Source: Ophiodon elongatus
Lineage: Eukaryota; Chordata; Actinopteri; Perciformes; Hexagrammidae
Direction: 5' to 3'
NCBI GenBank assembly: GCA_016806645.1
Contig: JACSYO010000503.1
Location: 2,473,501-2,537,500, forward strand
DNA: 64,000 bases
Shown here: positions 22,916 to 35,354 of the stretch, in pieces
Layout: each line of letters opens with the position of its first letter
How positions within the stretch are numbered: the stretch's first letter is position 1
The notes under the pieces: generated by a model
The model's database searches: none
Told to the model about the DNA's origin: nothing
The model's input: the letters and a program-made list of their open reading frames with translations, nothing else
Program-made: the position numbers and the translations under genes

Positions 22916-24522
22916 CCAACTTAGTTTGCACTCACACGGAGTCACACAGTCTGTGAGTCGGCTGACTGAACTAATGCCAAGTGACGGTTGTGTTCAGGTC
23001 TTTATGGATTCCCATTATAAAGTTAGCGGTTAATGGAGGCTGTGAATTTTAGAATAGCGTTAAAACGTCGAAATATGATGTTTTATGCACACTCAAGCTG
23101 ACGGCCATCGGTGTTCAGAACAAAAAATAGTGCTCAGATGATGATGAAGATGATGATGGAGAGTTTAAACTAGTAGTAATGAGCTTACAAGCGCAACATG
23201 TTGATAATACTTCTAAATAAAGAGGGAAGAATCAGGAGGAGTGATCACAGACGGGGCCGTTAAGTGAATTGTGGGATGTTGAGAGCTGCAATGGTTGTTT
23301 CTTGTGGATATGTGTTAAAAAAAACAACTAACTTGAATAACTCTTTGGAATTGGTCGGCCATGTTGGATCATTATGACATATTCTGGGGATTTCTGAGGA
23401 GAATGAATGAAAGAACAAGCAAAGCAGTAAAAGTCCAACTAAAAAGAGAGGGTATTAGCTGGTGTGAGTGTGTGCCTCACACAGTGGCAAACAGCCCTGG
23501 ATCTAAACCGTGGCACGGCGTGGTGATTTGCCTGCTGTCTCGGTTTCAATGAAACAAATTTGGACAAAAAATAGCAATTGATCGCTGCAGATATTACAGT
23601 AATCAGTGAATTGCGCATAACATATTGATGGATTGAGCAAGTTCACTCTGCTACGGGGCGTAAACACATTACGTCGTCTCACTTGAGCAACTCTCCGCTT
23701 TCTCGTTCAACCGGCGACCCAGAAAGGGGATTTGTGATACATAATGGGAACGTCTGCTTTTTGCGTCCTTTTGTAGGAGGAGACTGTTTTTCTTGCCTGA
23801 TCTCAAATATAAAAAACATCAAAAATATTTAAAATTCTGTTGAAGAATACTTTAGCGGCACACTCATCCAATAATAACCGAAACATACTCTCACGAGAGG
23901 GAAGTGACTCATGATTGAAAAAAAAGTGTAGGCCGATAATTAAATATGAATAATCATTGACTTTCAATGGAGTCATATGGTGATGAAATCATATATATAT
24001 ATGATATTATGAGATGATAATAACAAGCACATGCTAACTTTTTCTCAAGAAAAATCTGATCAAAATCAAATCAAATCAAACTATTGTCTTAATCTGATTA
24101 CTCTTCTGTATTAGTGTGCATGCATGTAGACAGTCAGTGTATAGCTGGAAATATGTATTAATTTTTTCCCTGTAATGTCACACACACATAGATAGATAGA
24201 TATTTACGAGCTAGCTAGATACATGAGTATCTAAAATAGGCTTTACATTAAATGTTGTTAGACTATTTATTTATGGAATTAGCAGAAAACCTGCTCTATC
24301 GTAATACATATTGTTATCGAGATATGAAATGACCTGCATCAGGTGTTACAACCCGGCTCAAAGGCAACAAAATAAATGGGAGACCAGACGAGTAAAAATA
24401 AGTAATTTAGCACAATTATTTAAAAAATACCAATAACTAAACAAAACATCCGTGGAGAGTCAGTAGTGAGTAATGTCAGCATGTGTGGATGTGTGGAAAT
24501 GTCTGGAGCAAACATTACGGCC
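22916..24522. other. Intergenic, no gene seen
   Basis: AT-rich. Short tandem patches include gatgatgatgaagatgatga near 23,138 and gatagatagata near 24,190; no gene recognised. Confidence 0.4.
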
Positions 24523-24905
24523 TACGCCATGTTGTTTTTTTTTTTTTTTTTGCAGAACGGAAGTTACCATATTTGGGATGCGGAGGCGTGACGTAGAAAC
24601 GGCGTGTACCAGCGACCTGTCAATCACAGTAAGCCCCGCCCTAAAGCATCCCGTGCTTTATGGTCTGTTTGACTCTAAATGGACCATAATTTACTAAATG
24701 GACATCATGCTGTATTGAAGAAGACTTGAAACTAGAGATTGAGACATAAACTCATGTTTACAATGTTTGAAGGGAATAAATTAAGTAGGAAGGTGGGTCA
24801 GTTCTCATAGACTTCTATACAATCTGACTTTTTTTTTGCAATTGAAGGAGTCGCCCCCTGCTGGTCAGTAGAGATAATGCAAGTTTTAAGACACTTCCTC
24901 ATCGG
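24523..24905 (+). repeat. Dispersed repeat family A, copy 1
   Basis: Shares long blocks with three other copies (30,275-30,775 minus, 34,632-35,022 plus, 42,487-42,800 plus): cctgtcaatcacagtaagcc, ctctaaatggaccataattt, gtattgaagaagacttgaaa, aactcatgtttacaatgttt and ggagtcgccccctg. It appears 5'-truncated. No coding capacity, so probably a non-autonomous DNA element. Confidence 0.85.
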
Positions 24906-26214
24906 CTTCACTTGGAAAAAGCATTATGTTTTTCCTGTCATAACAAAAAAATGACCCAGGCAATTCTTCCTCTACAGACACACATCTGACTAGCGTTAGC
25001 TGTGTCGTGCCATTCCGCTGCTCAATCTGATGTGACAGCGTCATGTGACCGGGCCCACGTCGGAGAATTTCCCTGCACACTTGAGGATCGCGCCGCTGCT
25101 CCTCTCAGTCGACTTCAGTTTCTCCAAGTGCCATGAAACACGAGATGATGCAGCGTGTGAGATGAAACCCCTGACAGGTACGGGGACAGGGCCAAAGTAA
25201 CGAAAGACACACCTGACAGCCCGGCGGTGGCATCGCGTGGCTCGAGATACAGCACAGCCTACTTTATTTTCAGCGGGCTCGGCTCAGGCTGCCAAATCCA
25301 CATGTTTTTTTTTTTCACCTGGAAATCATGAAACCACAGCAACTCCAGTAACACGTGATGCTTCCTGAGTGCTGAGTGTTTTGTTACAGAGACATTGGAA
25401 ATGAAATCCCGGAGGTGGCATCGGCATTGTTCATTTCATTCAGCAAGAATATGACTAAAATATTGTTATGAAAAGGATTTTAAAAGCGGTCTCATGTCAT
25501 TATAGCATATATAAATTAAAAAAATCACTTAATTTATTGTATTTAAGTTGTAACGTTGTACTCTGTTTTATTGTTATTGTATTAATCATTCATTTTATTG
25601 TATTTGATACATGGGACCCTTTTTAGACGATGAATTTAAAAAAATTAATTGGTTGAGATCAATAATAAATAAAGAGAGTAGCGTCTGATCATTTTGAGTT
25701 CTCACAGTCAAACACAGGTTTTGAATTATTGTGTTTATGGTTTGAAGGAAAGGGCTGAATTCTTCTCTACTTGTTTCTTAAGTCCCCCTCCTCTTCCCCC
25801 CTTTTTTTCTTATCCATGCCGGTATTGTTTGTGTTCGTCGTCGAGGAACTATGTTAAGAAAAGAGGACAGTTGCTTACACGATCCGTGTCTGAATGGCGG
25901 CCTCGGAGACGGTGTTTACAACGTGTCTGTGAGCGGAACACATTTGTAGCGTTGTGTCGTCTACCTGTGTCGAACCGCTGCTCGCTCTCTCCGTGTCAGA
26001 TAATCAAAGCCGTCTGGTTTGAACATGAAACTTCATACTCGCGATGATTTGTTGAAGATCTTCAGTCGGAACCGGTGGGTTCAGAGCTGAGAGCCGCGGA
26101 CAGGAAGTCTGAGCCGAGCGAGAGGCGGACCAACTCGTTGTTTGGTTTGAGGGATTGATCCATGTGAAGGTCTCCTAGTGGGGCAAAGAAACAGGACATG
26201 TTGATTTCACTTTG
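24906..26214. other. Intergenic, no gene seen
   Basis: No gene recognised. GC-richer patches occur at 25,070-25,250 and 25,830-26,120 but without splice or homology support. Confidence 0.4.
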
Positions 26215-26326
26215 GGCTTTAATAAATCTTTATTGTTTCTCTACTTTTTCGACTTTTTATAGATCAAACAATTAGCTGTAAAGCAACAGATTGATCATAA
26301 TCTAAATAAATATTAGTTGCAGCCCT
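26215..26326 (+). repeat. Family G (hAT-like end), copy 2
   Basis: Reads actttttatagatcaaacaa ... attagttgcagccct, the right terminus of the widespread agggctgcaactaa element; compare 8,160-8,311 and the inverted copy at 29,885. Confidence 0.55.
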
Positions 26327-26757
26327 GCATTAAAGTGTGTGCATTAAAATAATTTTAATATAGGACCCTCGGGGTGGGGGGGACTCTTTTAATACCGTAA
26401 ATCCACCAAGGCTGACCATGAAATGACAGCAGGCTGAGATATTTCAATTATATTTACATAATGTATTGCCGTATTGTACAAATGAGCAGCTGTTGTGTAA
26501 GCTGACGATAGAGAGAGTGAAAGTGAAATCCTCCCGTACATATAAGAGTTGAGGCGAAGAACACAATCCATGTACAACATCTACTTTTTAAAAATCTTTA
26601 TTCTGTGTTCAAGATTGCATGGATAATAATTCACAAACACAAAGACCGTAACAACAGTTTCTAAACATTTAAAATGTATTTTTTATAAGTGAAGCTTATA
26701 GAAATGATACCATCAAAATGGTAAAAAATTGTCGTTGTTGTTTTTGCCATCGATTCA

Positions 26758-26759
<2 letters not shown>

Positions 26760-26811
<52 letters not shown>
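26760..26811. repeat. (TC)n microsatellite
   Basis: 25 uninterrupted TC units; explains the arginine/glutamate open frame on the minus strand. Confidence 0.95.
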
Positions 26812-26813
<2 letters not shown>

Positions 26814-27489
26814 GTGTAGGCGATATAACTCATCTCCATGTTGTGCAGTCATGTGTAGCATCTTACACTGCAGCTCCCGCCGACAGATTATGATCTGCCG
26901 TTATATTGTGATGAAAAGAGCAATGCTTAGATTTGGACTAGATGCCGCGTCGGAGGGCTTACACGGAGGCTGTTCGGCTCTGCAGAAAGACGACAGTTTC
27001 TTTTTTTTATGTGCTTTCTTTTTTTCAGAAACAGGACAAATTCATTAGGGCTGCTGCCTGTAATGAATGCTGTTGGTTTGTACGTGACTCCCCCTCACAG
27101 AGCAGCTAATGAGTGTGAACTGAAGAAGTGTAATAGGACCACAAGGAAGAGGCGGTGTGGAGTCAGGGTGCTTTTCTAGAGGAAAGGGCAATTAACGCTG
27201 TGATCCTTTTATGATCATAACTATGCCTCAAGAATGATGTGTGTTTATGATTTATCATTGCTTTCGACGATGGCATGAAAGGAAAGGTTGCAGTGTCAAC
27301 ACACTTGACTTCTTCCTCTTCGGAGTGTGAATATAAGCAAACAAACAGTGGAGATGGCAGGGCAGCCATGTAGAAATAATCATCATGACAATCAAATGAC
27401 AGTTCATATCATTTTTTTTTCTTGGAATGTTTTTTTTTTAATCTTAAAGAAATGTTTGATAATGAGCATACAATCAGTTGCCAGGTCAC
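26812..27489. other. Intergenic, no gene seen
   Basis: Unique-looking sequence, no gene recognised. Confidence 0.4.
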
Positions 27490-27650
27490 TAGGCAAGGCG
27501 AGTTTATTTATACAACGCATTTCAGCAACCACGCAATTCAAAGCGCTTTGCATGAAATATCAAAAGACAAAGGGCAAAAGAAACACATTATCAAAGCTCA
27601 CGTAAATACAGGAAAATAAAAAGTCATTTAAGAACAGAGGGAATAGAAAA
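27490..27650 (-). repeat. Teleost LINE/SINE 3'-end fragment (gcgagtttatttatacaacg)
   Basis: The block aggcaaggcgagtttattta then tacaacgcatttcagcaacc and ttcaaagcgctttgcatgaa is a diverged copy of the common fish repeat with caaggcaagtttatttatat and caaagtgctttaca. No open frame. Confidence 0.6.
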
Positions 27651-27897
27651 TATAAACAAACTCAAATGGAATAAGATAGGTATACAATCATATTATCATG
27701 TACTTATCAGCTTTAACTAATGTAGTCCAATATTGTGCAACAACCCTGCAACAAATCCAACCTTCACAAAGATTATATTCTACAGGCTAATTGAAACATT
27801 TTAAGAGAGGTGTTGATTAGCACCTGGTATTGGTATTGGAGTCTGTGTGTGTCTTGGAAAAAATGTGGTCCTGGAGACACCAACTACTACCACTACT

Positions 27898-28320
27898 ACT
27901 TATAATAATAATAATAATAATACATTTATTTTGTCTAGCGCTTTCAAAGGTATTCATAGGCACTTTAAGTGGTAAAAAACAGAAGCAATAAAAGCAATAA
28001 CAAGACAAACAAGGCAGATAGATGACATTATAAAAGTAAAGGTGCAGTTTTGAAAATGGCGAGTGACGGAGAATGTCTGGGGTTCTGGGGGAGAGAGTTC
28101 GAGAGGGAGGGGGCAGCAATGGAGAAGGCCCTGTCTCCCCCAGGTCAGGTGTTTGGACAGAGTAGGTGGGGTAAGGAGGTTGGCGTCGGCGGATCTGAGG
28201 TTGTGGGTCGGAGCGTGTCGGTGCAGGAAGTCCGAAAGGTATGAAGGGGCTAGGTTGTGAAGGGCTTTATATGTAATGATAAGCAAATAAGATATTGTAT
28301 TTTTATGGATTAAAACCAAT
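27898..28320 (-). mobile_element. L2/CR1-type LINE, 3' remnant of ORF2
   Basis: On the minus strand the frame reads ITYKALHNLAPSYLSDFLHR then LRSADANLL, the C-terminal signature after the reverse transcriptase in L2/CR1 LINEs. The catalytic domain is absent and the frame drifts after this block. Downstream is a 3' region ending in gcgctagacaaaataaatg and an (ATT)n tail at 27,901-27,923. It is a 5'-truncated dead copy; a family B repeat abuts its 5' side. Confidence 0.75.
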
Positions 28321-28324
28321 CTTG

Positions 28325-28830
28325 TCATTAGTAGTTTCAATGGTGTATTATAAGCTGCTTAGAGCTTCGTGTAAACGGCTCATAATTCATCTCTGATATC
28401 TATTTATATTAATGTAAAAACATCTCCTTCAAACAACTGGATTCATTCGAGTTTCTCACCAACACTACATTTTACCAGATTACATGTGAACGCATCATGA
28501 TAACGTGATCATTTGCCTTTGCTCAATTCTCATTTCCACTGAACGGAGCCTGAACGAATCAGAAGGGGAACCTCCTTTCGTTTGACCGTTATCGGTTGCC
28601 ACGGTTACCAGGTCTCCTGTTGACTCAAACACGGATTGGCTGTTTACAATGTAACGACAGATATTGGTGAATAGAAAAGCATAAATGCATAAATGCATAA
28701 ATGTCCTGATCGCATATTTCACACTGTGATACGTTCAACTGTGTAATTAATCCGGGGGTCACGCACATGCCGAACCGCCAAGGGGGGATCCATATGGATC
28801 ACGGATGGACAGTGGTCCGTTACACCAGTG
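28325..28830 (+). repeat. Dispersed repeat family B, copy 2
   Basis: Best preserved partner of 200-675 (see that entry). Contains a local (cataaatg)3 expansion at about 28,680-28,702 that is absent from copy 1. Confidence 0.75.
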
Positions 28831-29884
28831 TTAGGTATCAACTACACCTGACTACAACTGGGATATTGCCTCTACGATTGCCTGAATTCAAGGGAAGACT
28901 TTTGAAAATGAGTCTTTGAATGGGTTCCTGCAGATTTGTTCTCGTGGTATTCAAGCTGAAAATATATTCCCCCAGGAATATATTATATAGCCTGGACATT
29001 TCAGACTATAGGCGAGGATTCATGAGGTTAACTCCCCATCTGAAATAGAGATTTGTTATGTCATATCTTCTTGCTCTTGTCTGTCAGGAGTGGAACTCAG
29101 ACTTGTTGTCCTGTGCCGCTATAGGCGCTCTGCCTCGAGGTCCAATGAGTCGTGCATTCAAGGATGCTCTTCTGCACCAAATTGTTGTTTCGTGCTATTT
29201 GTGTACTCGTGGCTTTTCGAGTGTCCGGCTTGAAGTAGTCTGGCCATTCATCTGTGACGCCGTCATTGACAAGTTGTTTTTGCTAACACAACGGTTATTG
29301 ACGCATTCTCTGTAAAAAATAATGAAATTAAATAAAATACACATTATCTCAGGGAAGAGCCAAGAGGTTAAAGGTTCAAGGGCTAAAAAGCAGAAGCCTA
29401 CATGCGGCACCACAGATGAAGAAGCTTACATCATGTGACTCTGACGCTGACAATCTCTTGACAATGACAGTTTGGGAATTTAATGTATTGTGTGATTGAT
29501 TCAGTGATTTGCTGCTTGAAAGAGCTGCCACGGAATTAATAATTAGTATTAAGTATGCCTAATCAAGAAACCGCAGTGTACTCTTATGCTTTTCTTGATT
29601 GAGCCAAAGGACAAAAGGAGTGTGTGTGTGCGTCTGGAGATCTTAAAGGATTCAGAGCTGCCTCCACTCATTTCGGTGAAGGCAGTAAGGGTTTCAGGGC
29701 TCGGGATAATTGGAGACTTTGTCCTTAAAAGGTGAACCTGACATGTATGTGATATTTGTTTGAGGAGCTGCAGCAGCAGAAGCGGCACCCTGAGCAGAAA
29801 CGAATCACAGTGCTACAGTTGGCACCGCCAGCAGCACACAGCAAAGGGACTTGTTGTCTAAGCAACCAGCTTAGTTTGAAAAAT
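28831..29884. other. Intergenic, no gene seen
   Basis: No gene or element recognised. Confidence 0.4.
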
Positions 29885-30020
29885 GCATCTCAGTGGAGCT
29901 GCACCGACAGATTTTTTTCATTATTGATTGGTCTTCTACTTAGTTTCTTGATCGTTTTATCTATAAATGTCAAAGAATTATATCTTAAATGTCAAAAAAA
30001 GTGAAAAATGCCCATCATGT
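29885..30020 (-). repeat. Family G (hAT-like end), inverted copy 3
   Basis: Reads ggagctgcaccgacagattt ... cattattgattggtcttcta ... tctataaatgtcaaagaatt ... gtgaaaaatgcccatcatgt, the left-hand half of the agggctgcaactaa element, strongly decayed. Confidence 0.5.
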
Positions 30021-30079
30021 TTCTTCTTTTTTTTTTAAGCCAAATGGTGTTTGTCTGGACGAACAGTCCACAACACAGA

Positions 30080-30274
30080 GCAATTATAACCTGATCTCAT
30101 GGGGAGTCATCCTGCCTGCTGTATGCTTTCTGCGATTCATTTCATGCCACTGCGTTAACGTGAAAGAGACACAGTTATTTTTCGGCCACAAAACCACTTA
30201 GTTAAGTTCAGTAAAAGCATCATGGTTGGGAATAAAATAACTACCTAAACTAAGTAAATGTAAACAATGTAACA
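30080..30274 (+). repeat. Dispersed repeat family E, copy 4
   Basis: Contains ggccacaaaaccacttagtt then aagcatcatggttgggaata, corresponding to the gcaacaaaactacttggtta and gatcatagtttggg block at 1,018-1,062. Confidence 0.5.
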
Positions 30275-30775
30275 TACTGTAAGTACAGAAACCACATCCC
30301 AAACAGGTGGCAACCTCTGGTTCTGAAAAGGGACGCCAATGAGGAAGTGCCTTATGCCTGCACTCACTCTAATGACCACCAGGGGGCGACTCCTCTGGTT
30401 GTATAGAAGTCTATAGAAAATGAGTCTACTTCTCTCTTGATTTATTCCCTCAGTAAACATTGTAAACATGAGTTTATGTCTCAATCTCTAGTTTCAAGTC
30501 TTCTTCAATACAACATGATGTTCATTTAGTAAATTATGGTCCATTTAGAGTCAAATATACCATAAACTATGCTTTAGGGCGTGGCTACCTGGTGATTGAC
30601 AGGTCACTACTAGAGCCGTATACTCAGTCCAAATATGGTAACTTCCATTCACTGGTTGCAAAAAAACAAGATGGCGACTGACTAAATGCCAAACTCAAGG
30701 CTTTAAAACCGTCGTCCACAAACCGTGGTGCCATGATGACTACGTTGACTTCTTATATACAGACTATGGTCACAA
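30275..30775 (-). repeat. Dispersed repeat family A, copy 2 (longest)
   Basis: On the minus strand it starts ccatagtctgtatataagaa and runs through gaatggaagttaccatattt, acctgtcaatcaccaggtag, gtattgaagaagacttgaaa and ggagtcgccccctggtggtc to aggcacttcctcattggcgt. It is the most complete copy and the best guide to the element's extent (about 480-500 bp). Confidence 0.85.
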
Positions 30776-32559
30776 ACATCACTTATATAATTTCAAAATA
30801 ACCCAACAACACCGGTCTTGAACAGCGGTCTCCTTTGTTTGTTGACTAATTTATTAAAGGACTATTCGTTTCCGCGCTACATCGAACCAACATGCATCAT
30901 CGTGTCTCGTCAGTGAAGACGTTTCTGTTCAGAGATCCTTTTTCTTCACCCAGTAAAACGCTTTTAATCTCCTTTGAAAAAAGCGCCGCTACATTCAGTT
31001 AACATATTCTTTTTAGTATTTGTGTGGCCTTTAGCAGAAGTTCACCTAATGTATTAAATATTATAGCTTAGGAGGGAGTGAAAGCAGGGAACCTCATTAT
31101 TCCTCATTAGATGGAGTTATTGAAAGTGCATTATCATACACTCAGAACATTAACAGCGCCCTGCCCGATTAAATATTTGATTTCCCAAAGAGACGGACCT
31201 TCAGTAGCAATAAGGTGCTCTTTACATTCAGCTGAGGGAAGATGATAAGCTTTTCACTAGTAACACACTCTTTTAATGACATTTTTGTGGAAATGGTTTG
31301 GCTTCTTTAACGTGCACTCTTCACTACGGACCGTCAAAGAGCTTTCATTGGCCGTCCAAGCACACCTCAGTAACTGTATAATGAGCGCTTCCCTTCAGCA
31401 GTCCTTTTAAATGTATGCAGTGACCTCATACATGTGCTCTTGAGCTCAGAAATTCATCACATAATGCACAGCCATGCCGCTGATCCTCATATCTGATGCA
31501 TTCTCTTGACCGGAGGTCTCCTCCCCGCTGCCCCGATTCTCAGATTCTTCCGGAAAAAGATTTAGCACAAAAGGAAATGTTAGAACTATTCAAGGGTTTC
31601 ACTAATCCTGAACACAATAGGCCTGTAAGTAATTGTTTGTAAAAGTTGAAATTATGTTCAAACAGTTAAATTATATATATTTGTAATGAAAAGATATAAA
31701 ATGTGAAAATAATGTGACAATACGAAATCCCCCCAGTTTTACTTTAAGCTGTAAAGCGGCCCACAACTTGACTGGTTAGTTTTACTCTTCCCACTCTCAC
31801 AGCGTTGTTTCAGGCCTCAGCAGGTCGCAGTTTCTCAGTTAAAAAGCTCCAAAAACTAGAGATGCAGCGACCCACTTGTTTAAAGTTCTAATCTGATTCC
31901 AATACTTGGATTTGGTTAAATGCCGATACCGATATAATTACGATATCAGATCGAATTTGCATTGAATTGCAATTTTGTTGTTTACAAGTATTCAAAAACA
32001 AAGTTTTTGAAGTGTTGGTTCAGTAAACTTCACATAGAAACACGTGTAGGAGTGCACATTGCAATGCCAACTCTTTAATGTTTAAAAGAAAACTTGAACA
32101 AATCAAGTGCACAGTAATTATCGCCTCCAAGTAGAATTCTTTGCTTGAGTTCAAAAGTGATTTTAATGAAGAGTGCTGTGCCAAATTGACGACTCCTTCA
32201 TAAGGTTTTCAGAGTGTATATTTGAAATAAAAGTGCAAGGACTAAATATGAGCACTATCAAAATACCCTATCTGATAAACATGAATGTGCTTTGTGAACA
32301 AAAAAATGTGTGGTGTGACCAGATGCTTTCATACACACAAATTCAGTTTGATCAAGTAATAAAAGGCTCGGCGAAGAGTTCTCATTGTTTCTGACAGTGG
32401 ATAGAAGAAGTTGTGAAAGGTTTCTATGGTTACCGTGCAGAGTTAGGAATCAGATGGAATAGTGGTACACATACGACAAACAATTATTAATACGAGCACC
32501 GGGAGTGACTCTCCCCGTCTGTTTAAGGAGCCGAGAGACCGTCACCGACTGAGACAAGT
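30776..32559. other. Intergenic, no gene seen
   Basis: Mostly AT-rich, nothing gene-like. Around 31,855-31,970 agagatgcagcgaccc and gccgataccgatataatta suggest a decayed hAT MITE of the type whose ends read tagggatgcaccgat. Confidence 0.35.
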
Positions 32560-33085
32560 TCTACACACAAACACTTATTGAGCGTTAATTAATCGTCATT
32601 GAGAACACCGCGAGTGAAGCTCCACCACATCTTAGATTGTTTTCATCCTCACTGCCTGTTTACTAACTCTCCTGTCAGTTCAGATCCTCCCACAGCATCA
32701 GCTCTCATCCCCCTCACCTGGTTCTCACGCCCATCTCACCGGCAGCACATCGCCTCATCGGTCCCTCACTAGTAAAGCCCTCCACTTGTTCCCTGTCAGA
32801 TTGTCTTGTGTGTTACTGCCAAGCGCTCCAGCGTTACTCTAGTTCCTGTATCTGATCTGCCTGTTCCGAGCCTGCCCGCCCGCCCGCCTGCCTGCTTTGA
32901 CCTTGGATTTTCTGCCTGCCCCTTTTTGGATTTGTTTGCCTCAGTGACTGATCTCCCTGTTTTGACCCTGCCTGTATACTAAGTAAACTGAACAATCCTT
33001 GTAACTGTCTCGTTGTTGTACTTTTGGGTTCCAGTTTGCACGTACTAGTAATCCTTACACGCCGCCAGTAAAAGGTCACTGTGGT
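32560..33085. repeat. Possible retroelement-derived pyrimidine-rich segment
   Basis: Rich in CCTG and CTGCC (cgcccgcccgcctgcctgct, gttttgaccctgcctgtata) and resembling the pyrimidine-rich flank of common teleost retroelements. No open frame or terminal repeat identified. Confidence 0.3.
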
Positions 33086-33174
33086 AACAGACAGCAGGCC
33101 GGCCATGTTTAGCTAACTAGCTTCTTGAAGTAACGCCAACACTGTAACAGAATGATGGCATTTCACGCACCTAT

Positions 33175-33533
33175 TTAAAGTCCCAGAGAAACAAAGGTGA
33201 GACCATCTTTAGCTTCTGTGCTCACTGTGACGTATTTCATAGTGAACTTGAAGAGTTGAGTGAACAGTTACAAGAAGGATTTAAATCCATGTCAAAGTTT
33301 CAACCCACATTGTTTTGGAAATGAAAAACCTTTTTGCCCATACATATCGAGCCCTCTCCATGTTGCTCTTTTAGCCAATACGATCCTCAAAGGTGTTTTT
33401 CAATGACTGGTGTGGCTAGCTAGTCGCCCCAAAATCTCATGTGATTGGATTATTTTTTGTTAACACCTTTGAGTGATTTGAAACCGTAACAGGAGCTAAA
33501 GTCACTCCAACTTCAGTTTCACTGGGACTTTAA
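33175..33533 (+). mobile_element. TTAA-flanked MITE, family F
   Basis: An intact TTAA duplication (33,175-33,178 and 33,530-33,533) flanks inverted termini agtcccagagaaac (33,179) and gtttcactgggact (ending 33,529), which match at 13 of 14 positions. The 351-bp interior has no ORF. The termini differ from family C, so this is a second TTAA-type (piggyBac/Kolobok-like) non-autonomous family. Confidence 0.9.
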
Positions 33534-34571
33534 TCGCTGAGACGCAAAGATTCTGTGGTTTGGAGTTGAACTGGTATGGTTTGGTTGTGTGACCAGGCGT
33601 GTTGGTTTTTCATTTGCGGTTCTTTTTTTAAAGCGGTGTCAACTTCAGATTTTAATAAACAATCGTACTGATGAGTAAAATTGCATCAGTACTTGTAGGA
33701 TTAATGGCCAAAAATATGAAAGTGACTGTATTCTACTATAAGTGTGTGCATCTCCGTCTGTAAAGAGATCTTGCGTGATTGGGGAAATGCTGAGTTTGTA
33801 GCTTTTGGAAGAACTCCTCTGAAATTGGAAAAGCTGGCTATCACCTGGAGCTTTGGGGACATTAAATCTTTGGCAAACAATAGTCAGGTTTGCGGAGCGC
33901 GCGCATGTTTGTGTGAGGACAAATCTTTTTGGAGAGCAATATTCTTTCATCCTGTATCCTAAGGTGCTCATAATAAACACAGCAGCCATTTCCATGAAAA
34001 TAGAAACTGAAATATGAACCGGAGTTGCTTCTCAGAAAAAAAAAACTCTGTCAGTCATCATTAATTTCTTTACTGCAGAATCTTGTCTTGTTGAAGTTAT
34101 AGTCGTAATTCTGCTGAAGAAATCCGTTGCTTGTATTGTCTGCAAGTAAGAATTTAAAAGCACGAGGGCAGATTTATCATGTTGACTCTTAGCTCTCAGC
34201 GGTATTTCTTGCTGGCAGTTACAGCTTTCCAAAAACCTCCGTCTAGAAACCTGGAGGTTAGGGATAGTTCATTAATTCAATGAATTTGCTTAATTAGCCT
34301 TCTGCCTCGTGCCAAAATCTTAAGAAAATACCCTGGGATTTATAGTCAGAGGTTGCAAAAAAATGTCCAATGCCGCCTTGATTTGCTTTAAAGCAGGTTC
34401 TTGTTTTTTTAGCTTTTTTTCCATCAGGGTATAGTGGGCTGTTGCCATGGGTCAATGTTAGGGCAGTTTAACAGATATTCTCACTAAAAGACTTGATTAT
34501 GTCAAGCTGATTCCATATTCAATACACTCTGTTCTTGGACTCAAATTCTTCCTACTGTATTTTACTACAAA
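33534..34571. other. Intergenic, no gene seen
   Basis: The 116-codon minus frame at 33,645-33,995 resembles no family and looks like chance. Confidence 0.4.
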
Positions 34572-35354
34572 ACCTTGATTAGGGATGCACAATAGGATAA
34601 CCATCAGGTCCGATACTTTGCTCATGTACTTGTACCATAGACTGTATATAAGTGGACGTAGTCATCGTGACGTCACCCGTTGGTTTGTGGACTGACGTTA
34701 TGAAGCCTTGAGTTCAGTACAGTCGTCGACATGTTTTTTTTTGCATCTAATGAAGGGAAGTTGCCATATTTGGAATGCAGAGGAGTGACGTAGGGAGGCC
34801 GTATATGTCCCTGGTTGTCTCTGTTGTCAATCACAGTAAGCCCCGCCCTAAAGTATACTCTGCTTTATGCTTTCTTTTACTCTAAATGGACCATCATTTA
34901 CAAAATGAACATCATGCTGTATTGAAGAAGACTTGAAACTAGAGATTGAGACCATAAACTCGTGTTTACAATGTTTACTGAGGGAATAAATCAAGTAGGA
35001 GGGTGGGTCAGTTCCTTATAGACCATAATCACAGGAACCACAATGTTCCCTGTTGTGAACTCTAAGTTTTGCTTTTTGATAGCACAGTTAAACCGTTAAT
35101 TATTAAAACGGCGAAGAACTATGCTCTGTTTGTATCAGAAAAACAGTGTTGACTGTGAACGGGTCAGCAACAGCATCATGTTGTATATCTAATTTATTAC
35201 ATTTAGAAAGTGAGCAACATCTCATCAAAATAAAAACATCAAAAGTTAACATCAGAACCGTAATAGTATTATGAAGAACTTATATTGGTACTCAAATGTA
35301 AGCACTCGTACCGGTCTGAAAAAAAGGTGCTATTGCTGCATCCCTAACCTTGAT
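34572..35354 (+). mobile_element. hAT-type MITE with 8-bp target duplication
   Basis: The element at 34,580-35,346 (767 bp) has termini tagggatgca and tgcatcccta and is flanked on both sides by the identical 8-bp duplication accttgat (34,572-34,579 and 35,347-35,354). Eight-base duplications with T/CA-G-rich short TIRs are the hallmark of hAT transposons. No transposase is encoded, and a family A repeat is nested inside it. Confidence 0.92.
34632..35022 (+). repeat. Dispersed repeat family A, copy 3, nested in hAT MITE
   Basis: Starts accatagactgtatataagt, followed by gggaagttgccatatttgga, tcaatcacagtaagccccgc and gtattgaagaagacttgaaa. It lacks the ggagtcgccccc 3' end present in the other copies. 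It lies wholly inside the hAT MITE, so it is younger than that insertion or was acquired by it. Confidence 0.85.

Noticed and set aside
26661..26861. Arg-Glu repeat protein frame
   Set aside because: Translation of the (TC)25 microsatellite on the opposite strand.
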